A stretch of DNA of 7,358 bases from assembly GCA_016462245.1 (NCBI GenBank), contig JAEMTR010000067.1, forward strand, positions 1 through 7,358. Reading direction: 5' to 3'. Positions 1 through 6,802 of the stretch are shown here, one piece after another; the stretch's first letter is position 1; each line of letters begins with the position of its first letter. Under the pieces are notes generated by a model, which was not told where the DNA came from, did no database searches, and saw only the letters and a program-made list of their open reading frames with translations. The position numbers were made by a program, and so were the translations under genes. Source of the DNA: Solirubrobacteraceae bacterium (GTDB taxonomy: Bacteria > Actinomycetota > Thermoleophilia > Solirubrobacterales > Solirubrobacteraceae).

Positions 1-1
1 C

Positions 2-2449
2 AACCCACCAGCGGATAGGGGAGGGCCGTCGGTGCGCCTGGGAGAGGTTCGCGCGTACAGCGCTCCGCGGCCCGCGCGCCCAAGAATTACGCGCGTTCAC
101 CCGGCGATGCACCCCGCTGTAGTCGATGGTGACGCGGACGGAATCGTTGCGATGGCAGGGGTTGGGGCGCTAAGTCCTGGTCGAGCCAGCTTCTACGCCG
201 CCGACCTAAGTCGTGCCTCGCTCAGCGCGCTGCTCCCCGATCAACCAACACTGACATTCACCGACTCCAACCGGCGCCGGGCGGTGCTCGGTTCAAAGCT
301 GACGACCAACACCGGCCCGACACTCGGGGCGGAGGACCCGCTTGCGCGCGAATTCCCTAACTACGACCCGTTCGCGGCCAAGGGAGCGGCGACAAGGACC
401 GTTGCCGTATACAGCGACCTTGAGTCGCTCTACTCGCCAGTCACACCTGGCTTTACTTTGTTCCCGGAGCACCGTCCGTTCGCCGCGCTCGACGGACGAA
501 CCGAGACCTCGTGGATAACTCAGGAGAAGGACCCCGCTCGACGCTACCTGCAGATTAACTTGAGGCAGCCAATTGCATTGAGCGATATCCGTATTCGACC
601 GCTTCGTGATGGGGGCGGTGCGACATCGAAGGTATTCGTGAGCGTCAACGGCGGCCCCGAGAAACTTTTTGCACTGCGAAGCGGCTGGAACACAGTCCCG
701 ATTAATAACTCGAAAGTCACCAGCCTGCGTCTGCGGGCTCCGGGCCGCAACACATATTTTGGCGAAACGGCCGGTGGGATCGATGAGGTCGACATTCCTG
801 GACTGCGCGTAACAGAAGCACTGCGGATGCCGACGCGGCTAGCAGCGCTCGCGACGGGACAAGACTTGTCGACTTCGGCCTTCGACATCGTCGCTGAACG
901 GGTGACAGCAGACTTTCCCCGGCGGGTTGGAAAGCCGGCAGGTGTTCCGTTTGCGCTCGACCCTCTCGACATGTCCGACGCAGAAAACGAGATCAGGCGG
1001 ATTGTTGCGCTACCGGCAGCGCGCAACTTTCTGGCGACAGGTTGGGGAAGCGTGTCGCCCGATGCCTCCGACTCGTCGCTTGATCGACTGGCCGGAGTCT
1101 CAGCCGCGAACTCATACGACAGCTCCGGCCGTTTCGAGGGCGTGCCACTCAATCGCGCTTCGTCGGCCTTCGATCGTAATCCGAAAACAGCCTGGATTGC
1201 GGAGTACAACGTAGGTAAGAACCCATGGTTGCGCTGGCGCGGGACGCGGCCAGTCGCTGTCAGGCGGCTCGTCCTACAGCGACTCCCGGGCCGCTACTTG
1301 CTGCCGACACGCGTCACTGTCGCAACTCCAAGCGGGGGGTTCGAGCTTCGTGTTTCGCGTACCGGCGTAGTCGAGCTCCCGCGGACGATCACGACTCGCG
1401 AGCTCAAACTCACAATCCGCTCCGTTAAGCGCTTGGGCCGCACTGCTAGAGGAGTGCGCGTTCCGCGGGCGGTCGCGCTGTCGCAGGTTGAACTTCCCGG
1501 GATACCGGTTGCGAGTCCGCGGCGGTCTGGGAAGTTCGAGAGTGAGTGCGGCGCGGCGTCTGTTGCGTCGGGCGGGAATTCATCCGCAGTTCGCTTCGGT
1601 GGCCAATTTGCGGCGTTTGATGCTGGCGACGCGCTCGCCTTCACAGCCTGCGGCTCTGCGCCGCAGTTGCCGCTTTCACGTGGTTCGAATCTGTTCGTAG
1701 CCGCCCCTGGCGCGATCTTCTCGGTCGACTCTTTGCTCCTCCGCAGCTCCGCTCCACGAGCGACCGGATCCAGCCTTCAATCCGCGGCGGCAATCAGCCC
1801 CGCCGGAAAGGTCGAGCTCAACGGCCCTGGGTGGCTCGTCCTCGGGCAGAGCTACTCGCCCGGGTGGCGAGCATGGTGCACCGACCCCGGTGGTTCAGAA
1901 CGTGAGCTCGGTTCGCCGCGGCAGATCGACGGTTTCGCCAACGGATGGCGAATATCCGGCGCGACATGCGTTGCCGCACGGTTCGCCTTCGGCCCGCAGC
2001 GATACGCAAACATTGGCTATTGGATCTCCGGCCTGGCTGGACTGGTGCTGCTGGTGTTGATCACGTATGGGGCCTGGCAGCGGCGCGGCGTCCGCGCTGT
2101 CGACTCTTCCCCGGTTGTGTCGGCGGCCGAGACCACGGTCGCGTTGACAACTTCCGGTGGCGTCCAACTAAAGGTTGGGGGCCAACGCGGCGAGCCCGCG
2201 CCCTCGGCCAGCGGTCGTCGCGGTCCGCGCACTTCCGCTTGGCTATATGCGTTTGCCGCGGTTGCCGTTGTCGCGGTCGGTCTTCTCTACGTAGCCAACC
2301 CTGCGACTTCAGCTAAGGGGATCAATTTCGACTACCCGCTCGACCACACGACCGAGCATTGGATTGCTCTCGCCGCGATGCTTTCGATCGTTGTCGGTGC
2401 GGTCGTCGATATCGTCGCGCGACGTCGTGGGAGCTCGGGCGATGGCTAA
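2..2449 (+). CDS. AftD-like membrane glycosyltransferase, C-terminal part (5' end outside window)
   Basis: The frame is open from base 2 with no stop, so the GTG at 32 is probably internal and the gene is cut by the window edge. Numbering from that GTG, residues ~135-260 look like a discoidin/F5-8C sandwich (FAALDGRTETSW, then alternating strands). A second one lies at ~370-490 (SSAFDRNPKTAW). Residues ~500-655 form a further sandwich domain with C506/C540 and C616/C646, possible disulfide pairs, and the motif LVLGQSYSPGWRAW at 603-616. Membrane helices follow at ~663-682, 736-755 and 776-796. This order resembles the C-terminal half of mycobacterial AftD, a GT-C enzyme that adds arabinofuranose from decaprenyl-phosphate-arabinose outside the membrane. 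The catalytic GT-C helices are not in the window, so the activity and the sugar are inferred. The gene overlaps the next by 8 bp. Alternative: another GT-C or YfhO-like membrane protein with carbohydrate-binding modules. Confidence 0.7.
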   Translation, partial: NPPADRGGPSVRLGEVRAYSAPRPARPRITRVHPAMHPAVVDGDADGIVAMAGVGALSPGRASFYAADLSRASLSALLPDQPTLTFTDSNRRRAVLGSKLTTNTGPTLGAEDPLAREFPNYDPFAAKGAATRTVAVYSDLESLYSPVTPGFTLFPEHRPFAALDGRTETSWITQEKDPARRYLQINLRQPIALSDIRIRPLRDGGGATSKVFVSVNGGPEKLFALRSGWNTVPINNSKVTSLRLRAPGRNTYFGETAGGIDEVDIPGLRVTEALRMPTRLAALATGQDLSTSAFDIVAERVTADFPRRVGKPAGVPFALDPLDMSDAENEIRRIVALPAARNFLATGWGSVSPDASDSSLDRLAGVSAANSYDSSGRFEGVPLNRASSAFDRNPKTAWIAEYNVGKNPWLRWRGTRPVAVRRLVLQRLPGRYLLPTRVTVATPSGGFELRVSRTGVVELPRTITTRELKLTIRSVKRLGRTARGVRVPRAVALSQVELPGIPVASPRRSGKFESECGAASVASGGNSSAVRFGGQFAAFDAGDALAFTACGSAPQLPLSRGSNLFVAAPGAIFSVDSLLLRSSAPRATGSSLQSAAAISPAGKVELNGPGWLVLGQSYSPGWRAWCTDPGGSERELGSPRQIDGFANGWRISGATCVAARFAFGPQRYANIGYWISGLAGLVLLVLITYGAWQRRGVRAVDSSPVVSAAETTVALTTSGGVQLKVGGQRGEPAPSASGRRGPRTSAWLYAFAAVAVVAVGLLYVANPATSAKGINFDYPLDHTTEHWIALAAMLSIVVGAVVDIVARRRGSSGDG
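2429..2433 (+). promoter_or_regulatory. Ribosome binding site of the uracil-DNA glycosylase gene
   Basis: GGGAG lies 8 nt before ATG 2442, inside the coding end of the AftD-like gene. It decides the start in favour of 2442 over upstream in-frame codons and fits translational coupling within one mRNA. It is the clearest Shine-Dalgarno sequence in the window. Confidence 0.6.
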
Positions 2450-3125
2450 AGCCAGCGGTGAGGCCAAGCTCCGAGCTGAGGCGGACGGGTGCACAAGGTG
2501 CCCTCAACTCGTCGCAAGCCGTAGCCAAGTTGTCTTCGCCAGCGGCAGTATCGATGCAGAGCTGATGTTCGTCGGCGAGGCGCCGGGCGCGACCGAAGAC
2601 CGTGAGGGGGTTCCCTTCGTTGGCGCTTCGGGACGGCTACTTGACGATCTTCTCGCCGGGATCGGCATCTCCCGCGATGAGGTCTACATCGCGAACGTCC
2701 TGAAGTGCAGGCCACCAGATAATCGTGATCCTCGTGCCGATGAGATCGCGAACTGCTTTGAATATCTGCAGCGCCAGGTCGAGATCGTCGAGCCGACCGT
2801 CGTAGTCACGCTCGGCAACTTTGCAAGCAAGCTACTGCGTAACGACGACACAGCCATCAGCACGATTCGCGGAAGGCCCGAGATCTGCCAGATAGGAGCA
2901 AGGACGGTCTGGCTGCTACCGGTGTTCCATCCGGCTGCGGCGCTTTACCGGCGGCCGAACCTTGAGCTGCTGCGCGATGATTTTAAGCTGTTGCCTTTGT
3001 TGGTCAGCCGCGGTGCGCCGGATCAGAAGCAGGCCGCCTCGGGGAGTCGCGAGGCGGCAGGAGATGCCGAAGCATCTGCTCGTCCTGACAGCGAGGACGA
3101 TCCGCCTCAGCTAGATCTCTTCTGA
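2442..3125 (+). CDS. Uracil-DNA glycosylase, family 4 (Fe-S type, UDGa)
   Basis: This 227-residue enzyme should cut uracil from DNA to start base-excision repair in the cytoplasm. Four cysteines (C17, C20, C89, C105) match the family 4 [4Fe-4S] pattern CxxC...C-x15-C. The uracil-pocket motif GEAPG is at 45-49, followed by DREGVPFVG (53-61) and SGRLLD. NVLKCRPPDNRDP is at 85-97, and the C-terminal catalytic motif HPAA is at 163-166. The frame is open further upstream to 2364, but I chose ATG 2442 because homology begins there and GGGAG (2429-2433) lies 8 nt upstream. ATGGCTAA overlaps the preceding stop, so translation is probably coupled. After residue ~188 the protein is a low-complexity Ala/Ser/Glu/Asp-rich tail ending in QLDLF, the consensus beta-clamp-binding pentapeptide. 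The core is family-typical and the tail is an addition. Its 3' end overlaps the opposing gene by 19 bp. Confidence 0.93.
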   Translation: MAKASGEAKLRAEADGCTRCPQLVASRSQVVFASGSIDAELMFVGEAPGATEDREGVPFVGASGRLLDDLLAGIGISRDEVYIANVLKCRPPDNRDPRADEIANCFEYLQRQVEIVEPTVVVTLGNFASKLLRNDDTAISTIRGRPEICQIGARTVWLLPVFHPAAALYRRPNLELLRDDFKLLPLLVSRGAPDQKQAASGSREAAGDAEASARPDSEDDPPQLDLF

Positions 3126-3982
3126 GCTTTTCGTAGCGCCGCGAGCCGCAGCTGATTGCGACCCTTATCGCGCCCGACTAGCGCGCGGAGTTTGAAAGTC
3201 AGCTCTTGGCTGCGGTCGTCCCTGGCCACTGCACCAGGGCCGAGCTGGTCACCAATTACCTCCCTCCGCCGGGCCGCCTGCAGGTTGAAACGATCGGCGT
3301 CACTCATCGATCTGCTGGCGTGCTGCCCACTGTGGATCAGCGTCACCGCGGGTTCGAAGATCGTCGGGATGGCTAGAGCACGAGCCCGCAGGCAGAGGTC
3401 AAGGTCTTCGGCATAGAGAAAGTCATCAGCGCTGAACGGCCCTAGCTCGCGCAACAGCTGCGTCCGTGCGGTGATACAAGCTCCAATTGCCCATCCGACG
3501 GTCAGCTGGTGCTCTCCACGGAACGGCTGCAGTTGTTCGCGCAAGCGGCGCGGAAGGAGTCTCGGCACCGTCAACGCCGCTAGGTAGGCGTCGCGACCGC
3601 CGGGAAGCGGATGCGCGCTGTCTTGGACCGAGCCGTCTTCGTTCAAAAGCCGCGGCGCGATCAGCGCGCGGTGGTCGGCTGCGGCGGCGGCGAGTCGTTC
3701 GATGCCGGCGTCAACCAAGCGACAGTCGGGGTTCAGAAGGACGGTGACCGGTTCCGTCACGAGCGTCAGTGCGGCGTTGTTGGCGGCGCCAAAGCCAGGG
3801 TTTCCGTCCATTACTACTACCTCGGCGCCGCGCTCGCGCGCTAGCGCAGCGCTGTCGTCGGTTGAGCCGCTGTCGGCGCAGATGAGCTGCGGTCGGACCG
3901 TGAGCTGCTGATCGATCGAATCGAGCAGAGTCGCGAGCTCACGCCGCGAGTTGTGCGTAACGATGCAGATTGCGAAGCTCAT
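3107..3982 (-). CDS. Glycosyltransferase family 2 (rhamnosyltransferase/WbbL-like)
   Basis: This 291-residue GT-A fold enzyme should transfer a sugar from an NDP donor to a growing lipid-linked glycan on the cytoplasmic side. The N-terminus gives VTHNS (8-12) and DSGSTDDS (37-44), a nucleotide-binding signature. NPGFGAANN (61-69) follows, and NPD at 84-86 stands in for the DxD metal site. GWAIGACITAR is at 163-173 and FLYAEDLDLCLR at 188-199, with E192/D193 the likely catalytic base region. H217 sits in the LIHSGQHASR segment typical of WbbL-type enzymes. There is no membrane helix; a basic C-terminus (~255-291) may touch the membrane. The start codon overlaps the upstream GT4 stop as ATGA, and a weak GAGAG (3989-3993) lies 6 nt before it, so the two are translated as an operon. 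The donor sugar cannot be read from sequence; dTDP-rhamnose is the usual one for this subgroup. The last 19 bp overlap the glycosylase gene tail to tail. Confidence 0.88.
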   Translation of the reverse strand: MSFAICIVTHNSRRELATLLDSIDQQLTVRPQLICADSGSTDDSAALARERGAEVVVMDGNPGFGAANNAALTLVTEPVTVLLNPDCRLVDAGIERLAAAAADHRALIAPRLLNEDGSVQDSAHPLPGGRDAYLAALTVPRLLPRRLREQLQPFRGEHQLTVGWAIGACITARTQLLRELGPFSADDFLYAEDLDLCLRARALAIPTIFEPAVTLIHSGQHASRSMSDADRFNLQAARRREVIGDQLGPGAVARDDRSQELTFKLRALVGRDKGRNQLRLAALRKAQKRSS

Positions 3983-5055
3983 CGGCGGCTCTCGGCAGCG
4001 TCGGCGAGCACACTGTGGAGTGCTCGCGCTGAGCTCTGCCAGGTCAACGAGCGGACGGCCTGCTGCGCGGCTGCGCCCAATTTGGAGCGTAGCTTCGCAT
4101 CTCCGCTGACGAGCACAAGCGCCTTTGCGAGCGCCGCAGCATCACCTACCGGGAATGTCAGCAGCGCATCGCCGAGCGTTTCGCGAAAGACCGGAAGGTC
4201 GCTGACGACGCTAACGACACCATGCATGGCGGCCTCAACCGGCGGCAAGCCGAAACCCTCAAGCGTTGAGGGCATTACTAGAGCCAAGGCTCCGGCGTAA
4301 AGCTCGGCAAGCTGCGCGTCGCTCTGTCGGCCGACGAGTTTTACGCCAGCGACATTCTCTATCTCCGCTGCCAAGCGACCGTCACCGACGACTAGCAGCG
4401 GCGCTCTGAGTCCGAGGCCGCGCGCGATCGTGACCGCCTCGGCCAACGTCTTGATTCCCTTGCGTGGCTCGAGCGCGCCGACGTAGAGCAGGTAACCCTT
4501 GCTTGCAGGTGTAGCCGCCGCCGCGCTACTGATGCTCGTTGAAGGGGCGGCTCGCACGACGCTAACTCGCGCTGGGTCGAGCGGCCACTGAGCCTCGACT
4601 AGCGCCCGGCCGGTCGCGTCGCTATCGACAACGACTGCTGCCGCCCTTTCGGCTAGTCGGCGCGGGCGGGCTGCTCGATGCCAGCGCTGCTCGTAGGCGG
4701 TGAAATCCCCCGCGGCGAGTTCGAACGACAGGTCGTGGATAGTCAGCACGTACGGAGTGCGGCGGCCACACGCGACGGGTGCTGGGGCGGGAATCCAGCA
4801 GACGTCGGCGCCGCCGGCGAGCTTCTCCAGCCGCGGCCTACCTGTTACGACCGCCGCCGTAAAGAGTGCCTTTGAGCTAAGCCGCGTGCGTCGCAGCTCG
4901 GCTCCGCTCGGCGCTGCCACTGGCCGCGCGCCGGGAACAACAGCAACCCACTCGTCGTCGGGGAATTCAACCGCCAGTGCGGCCAACATCTCTTCGAGGT
5001 ATCGCGCTATCCCGCGGCCTTGACCGAGGTGGCGAGCATCAATGGCTACGCGCAT
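3979..5055 (-). CDS. Glycosyltransferase family 4 (GT-B fold)
   Basis: This 358-residue retaining GT-B enzyme is the first gene of a two-gene minus-strand operon with the GT2. The N-terminal domain opens with VAIDARHLGQGRGIARYLEE, as in mannosyl/rhamnosyl GT4 enzymes, and IHDLSFE at ~107-113 is a typical acceptor-domain motif. The C-terminal donor domain starts at YLLYVGALEPRKGI (~188-201). It has VVGDG (~222-226), VMPSTLEGFGLPPVEA with the E-x7-E pair (E266 and E274), and VVSDLPVFRE. Either ATG 5055 or the adjacent TTG 5058 could start translation; I chose the ATG because MRVAIDARH is the family-typical beginning. There is no Shine-Dalgarno sequence, and TAGGTT (5065-5070) suggests a leaderless message. 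The interdomain linker (~172-186) is Ser/Ala-rich where relatives often carry a G-V/D turn. The product is probably an envelope glycan; the sugar is unknown. Confidence 0.9.
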   Translation of the reverse strand: MRVAIDARHLGQGRGIARYLEEMLAALAVEFPDDEWVAVVPGARPVAAPSGAELRRTRLSSKALFTAAVVTGRPRLEKLAGGADVCWIPAPAPVACGRRTPYVLTIHDLSFELAAGDFTAYEQRWHRAARPRRLAERAAAVVVDSDATGRALVEAQWPLDPARVSVVRAAPSTSISSAAAATPASKGYLLYVGALEPRKGIKTLAEAVTIARGLGLRAPLLVVGDGRLAAEIENVAGVKLVGRQSDAQLAELYAGALALVMPSTLEGFGLPPVEAAMHGVVSVVSDLPVFRETLGDALLTFPVGDAAALAKALVLVSGDAKLRSKLGAAAQQAVRSLTWQSSARALHSVLADAAESRR

Positions 5056-5064
5056 CAAGCCAGA

Positions 5065-5070
5065 AACCTA
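5065..5070 (-). promoter_or_regulatory. Putative -10 element of the GT4-GT2 operon
   Basis: On the minus strand TAGGTT fits the actinobacterial TANNNT -10 hexamer. It ends 6 nt before TTG 5058 and 9 nt before ATG 5055, so transcription would start at or within a few bases of the start codon. No convincing -35 box is visible 16-19 bp upstream. Confidence 0.45.
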
Positions 5071-5074
5071 GATC

Positions 5075-5087
5075 ATCGGCGACCGAT
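5075..5087. promoter_or_regulatory. Inverted repeat in divergent intergenic region, possible operator
   Basis: ATCGG-CGA-CCGAT is a perfect 5-bp inverted repeat with a 3-bp centre in the 5056-5131 gap between divergent glycosyltransferase genes. It lies just upstream of the minus-strand -10 candidate, where a repressor or activator could affect that promoter. The arms are short, so chance is possible. Confidence 0.2.
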
Positions 5088-5119
5088 AGCTGCATCTCAC
5101 GCCGCGTCGCCGCTCTAGG

Positions 5120-5125
5120 TAATGT
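5120..5125 (+). promoter_or_regulatory. Putative -10 element of the plus-strand GT4 gene
   Basis: TAATGT fits TANNNT and ends 6 nt before GTG 5132 and 9 nt before ATG 5135, the same geometry as the opposite-strand promoter. An overlapping TAGGTA begins at 5116. No Shine-Dalgarno sequence precedes either start, which suggests a leaderless mRNA. No clear -35 box is seen. Confidence 0.45.
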
Positions 5126-5131
5126 GGTCCC

Positions 5132-6331
5132 GTGATGAATGAAATTCCAGCTGCCGAGAATCTCCGTGTCGCTTTGGTTCACGACTTCCTGCTCGATCTG
5201 CGCGGCGCGGAGCGCGTCTTCCTGCAGCTTTGCGCGATGTTCCCGCAGGCCGACATCTTCACTGCCGTCTACGACCCAGTCGGTACACAGGGTCGGTTCG
5301 AGGACCGAAACGTAATTACATCGGGGCTCCAGCGACTTCGCCCGACCGCCCGCAACTTCAGGCCGCTGCTGCCGTTCTACCCCGCAGCGGTTGAGTCGCT
5401 CGATCTGCGTGGCTACGACCTTGTCGTCTCAAGCTCGTCGGCTTGGGCACATGGCGTGATTCCTGATGAGAACGCAGTTCACGTCTGTTACTGCCATAAC
5501 CCGTTTCGCTATGCCTGGACAGAGCGGGAGGCGACGCTCGATGCGCGCAACGCCGTAGTGCGCCCGGTCCTTGCTCAGATCATGCACCGCTGGCGTCAGT
5601 GGGATTTCATCGCCGCTCAGCGCGTCGACGCGTACGTCGCCAACTCGAAGACGACGCAGCAACGGATTGAGCGCTATTTCTCGCGCGATTCAACGGTCAT
5701 CTATCCGCCGGTTGAGATCGCCCGCTTCTCTCCTGGATCGGTTGAGGATTATCACCTTGTCCTCTCCGAGTTAATTGCCCACAAGCGAATTGAAGTCGTT
5801 GTGCGAGCATTCAGTCGACTTGGCCTGCCCCTCGTCGTAGCGGGAGATGGCCCCGACGCGCGTCGGCTTCAGCGGCTCGCCGGGCCGTCGGTTCGGTTCG
5901 CTGGCCGCGTCAGTGATCACGAAGCCGAGCGGCTGCTGCGCAGCGCGCAATCTCTAGTAGTCGCCGCGACCGAGGAATTCGGTATCGCCGCGGTCGAAGC
6001 GCAGGCGTCTGGGCGGCCGGTCATCGCTCTGCGGGCCGGGGGGCTGCTGGAGACAGTGATCGAGGGGCGCACCGGGCTCTTCTTCGATCGGCCTGACCCA
6101 GCCTCGCTCTGCGCTGTAATTGAGCGCTTCGACCCCGCTGATTTCGCAGCGGCTGATTGCGTCTCCCAAGCGCAACGGTTCAGCCCCGAGCGCTTCGCTA
6201 ACGAGTTCGCTGCGGTCGTCGAGCATTCACTCAAGCAGGGGCCGGCGCGCCCGATAGTGGGGCAACATCGCGACGGCGGTCGACGCTCGCGTGGACGAGG
6301 GTTGGCGCGCCCCGGCCGTACGCGGTCGTAG
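5132..6331 (+). CDS. Glycosyltransferase family 4 (WbaZ/PimB-like, GT-B fold)
   Basis: This 399-residue GT-B enzyme likely transfers a mannose-type or similar sugar to an envelope glycan or lipid acceptor. The N-terminal domain has VALVHDFLLDLRGAERV (13-29), with the Gly-rich loop of the GT4 acceptor domain. VVSSSSAWAHG is at 98-108 and VCYCHNPFRYAW at 118-129, which is close to the WbaZ-type CH(T/N)P.RY signature. The donor domain has the shortened LSELIAHKRIE (211-221), VVAGDGPD, FAGRVSDHE, and ATEEFGIAAVEAQASGRPVIA with the E281/E289 pair. It starts at GTG 5132 or ATG 5135; I give the GTG because of its 6-nt distance to the -10 candidate. From ~371 to 399 the protein is an Arg/Gly-rich tail with about nine arginines, outside the catalytic fold. 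The stop lies 3 bp from the stop of the convergent small gene. Confidence 0.9.
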   Translation: MMNEIPAAENLRVALVHDFLLDLRGAERVFLQLCAMFPQADIFTAVYDPVGTQGRFEDRNVITSGLQRLRPTARNFRPLLPFYPAAVESLDLRGYDLVVSSSSAWAHGVIPDENAVHVCYCHNPFRYAWTEREATLDARNAVVRPVLAQIMHRWRQWDFIAAQRVDAYVANSKTTQQRIERYFSRDSTVIYPPVEIARFSPGSVEDYHLVLSELIAHKRIEVVVRAFSRLGLPLVVAGDGPDARRLQRLAGPSVRFAGRVSDHEAERLLRSAQSLVVAATEEFGIAAVEAQASGRPVIALRAGGLLETVIEGRTGLFFDRPDPASLCAVIERFDPADFAAADCVSQAQRFSPERFANEFAAVVEHSLKQGPARPIVGQHRDGGRRSRGRGLARPGRTRS

Positions 6332-6334
6332 CCG

Positions 6335-6754
6335 CTAAGGCGGGGGAGAGGGGATTCGTCCGTCGAGCAATTCGGCTTGGCGGAATGCGATTGCTGCCGC
6401 GCCCGGGTCACTGACCAGAAGCCAGTTACCCAATAGGAGCCAGCCGGTGCGGTTGCGGGGTTCGCGCAGCAACAGGGCCCTCTGATCACTGATCGCCTTC
6501 TCGCGGTCCCCAAGTAGGTAGACAATGGAAGCCTCGAACAGCTTCGGCTGTAGGCTCGCGCTCAATAGTCCCGCGTCGCGAAATCGCTCAATTGCTTCAA
6601 CTGGGCGCGGGGGTTGCTCAGCAAGAAGCATGATTCCCTCCGTCTGAAGCCGTTCGTCATGCCAGCTAATAAGCAGCCAGCCGATTGCCGCCGCTGCGAG
6701 CAGCGACAGGAGAATGCGTGGGGTCAGACCGCGTCGAGCTTCGATGTCAGTCAC
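6335..6754 (-). CDS. Small membrane-anchored TPR-like protein, function unknown
   Basis: This 139-residue protein has a short basic N-terminus, one hydrophobic helix at ~14-30 and then a soluble, mostly helical part. Residues ~72-100 and ~104-131 look like TPR units: the second has W105, LG, A121, F124, A127 and ends in LLDGR, and the first ends in LLLREPRN. The topology is probably N-in with the repeats outside. It starts at GTG 6754, with TACGAT 6 nt upstream and no Shine-Dalgarno sequence. It is divergent from the O-antigen ligase-like gene with only 56 bp between. O-antigen ligase-family proteins sometimes carry TPR repeats at their own C-terminus, so this may be a separate accessory of the ligase; that is inference. 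I do not recognise a named family. It ends in a Pro-rich SPPP. Confidence 0.72.
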   Translation of the reverse strand: MTDIEARRGLTPRILLSLLAAAAIGWLLISWHDERLQTEGIMLLAEQPPRPVEAIERFRDAGLLSASLQPKLFEASIVYLLGDREKAISDQRALLLREPRNRTGWLLLGNWLLVSDPGAAAIAFRQAELLDGRIPSPPP

Positions 6755-6760
6755 GAGCGA

Positions 6761-6766
6761 ATCGTA
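6761..6766 (-). promoter_or_regulatory. Putative -10 element of the TPR-like gene
   Basis: TACGAT on the minus strand matches TATAAT at four of six positions and fits TANNNT. It ends 6 nt before GTG 6754, so the message would be leaderless. A 5-bp inverted repeat, GAGCG (6755-6759) and CGCTC (6769-6773), brackets it. No clear -35 box. Confidence 0.45.
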
Positions 6767-6796
6767 TGCGCTCCACCGGGCTTGTGCTCTGTTGAC

Positions 6797-6802
6797 TAGG
6801 CT
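6797..6802 (+). promoter_or_regulatory. Putative -10 element of the O-antigen ligase-like gene
   Basis: TAGGCT fits TANNNT and ends 8 nt before ATG 6811. The palindrome CTCGCGAG (6801-6808) overlaps its end and the expected transcription start. No Shine-Dalgarno sequence precedes the ATG, so this is again compatible with a leaderless mRNA. Confidence 0.4.

Noticed and set aside
544..1209. Long minus-strand open frame inside the AftD-like gene (221 codons)
   Set aside because: Its translation has no recognisable motif and is Ser/Arg-rich, as expected for the antisense of high-GC coding DNA. The plus strand has clear domain structure.
2364..2441. Upstream in-frame extension of the uracil-DNA glycosylase
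   Set aside because: It would overlap the preceding gene by 86 bp and adds a Ser/Arg-rich segment with no homology. ATG 2442 has a good ribosome binding site and the family-typical start.
6331..6345. Possible terminator hairpin CCGC-TAAG-GCGG between the convergent GT4 and TPR-like genes
   Set aside because: The stem is only 4 bp and no T-run follows on either strand, too weak to call.
5917..6525. Minus-strand open frame of 202 codons across the end of the GT4 gene and the TPR-like gene
   Set aside because: It is antisense to the GT4 donor domain and in the wrong frame for the TPR gene. It has a low-complexity translation and no start signal.
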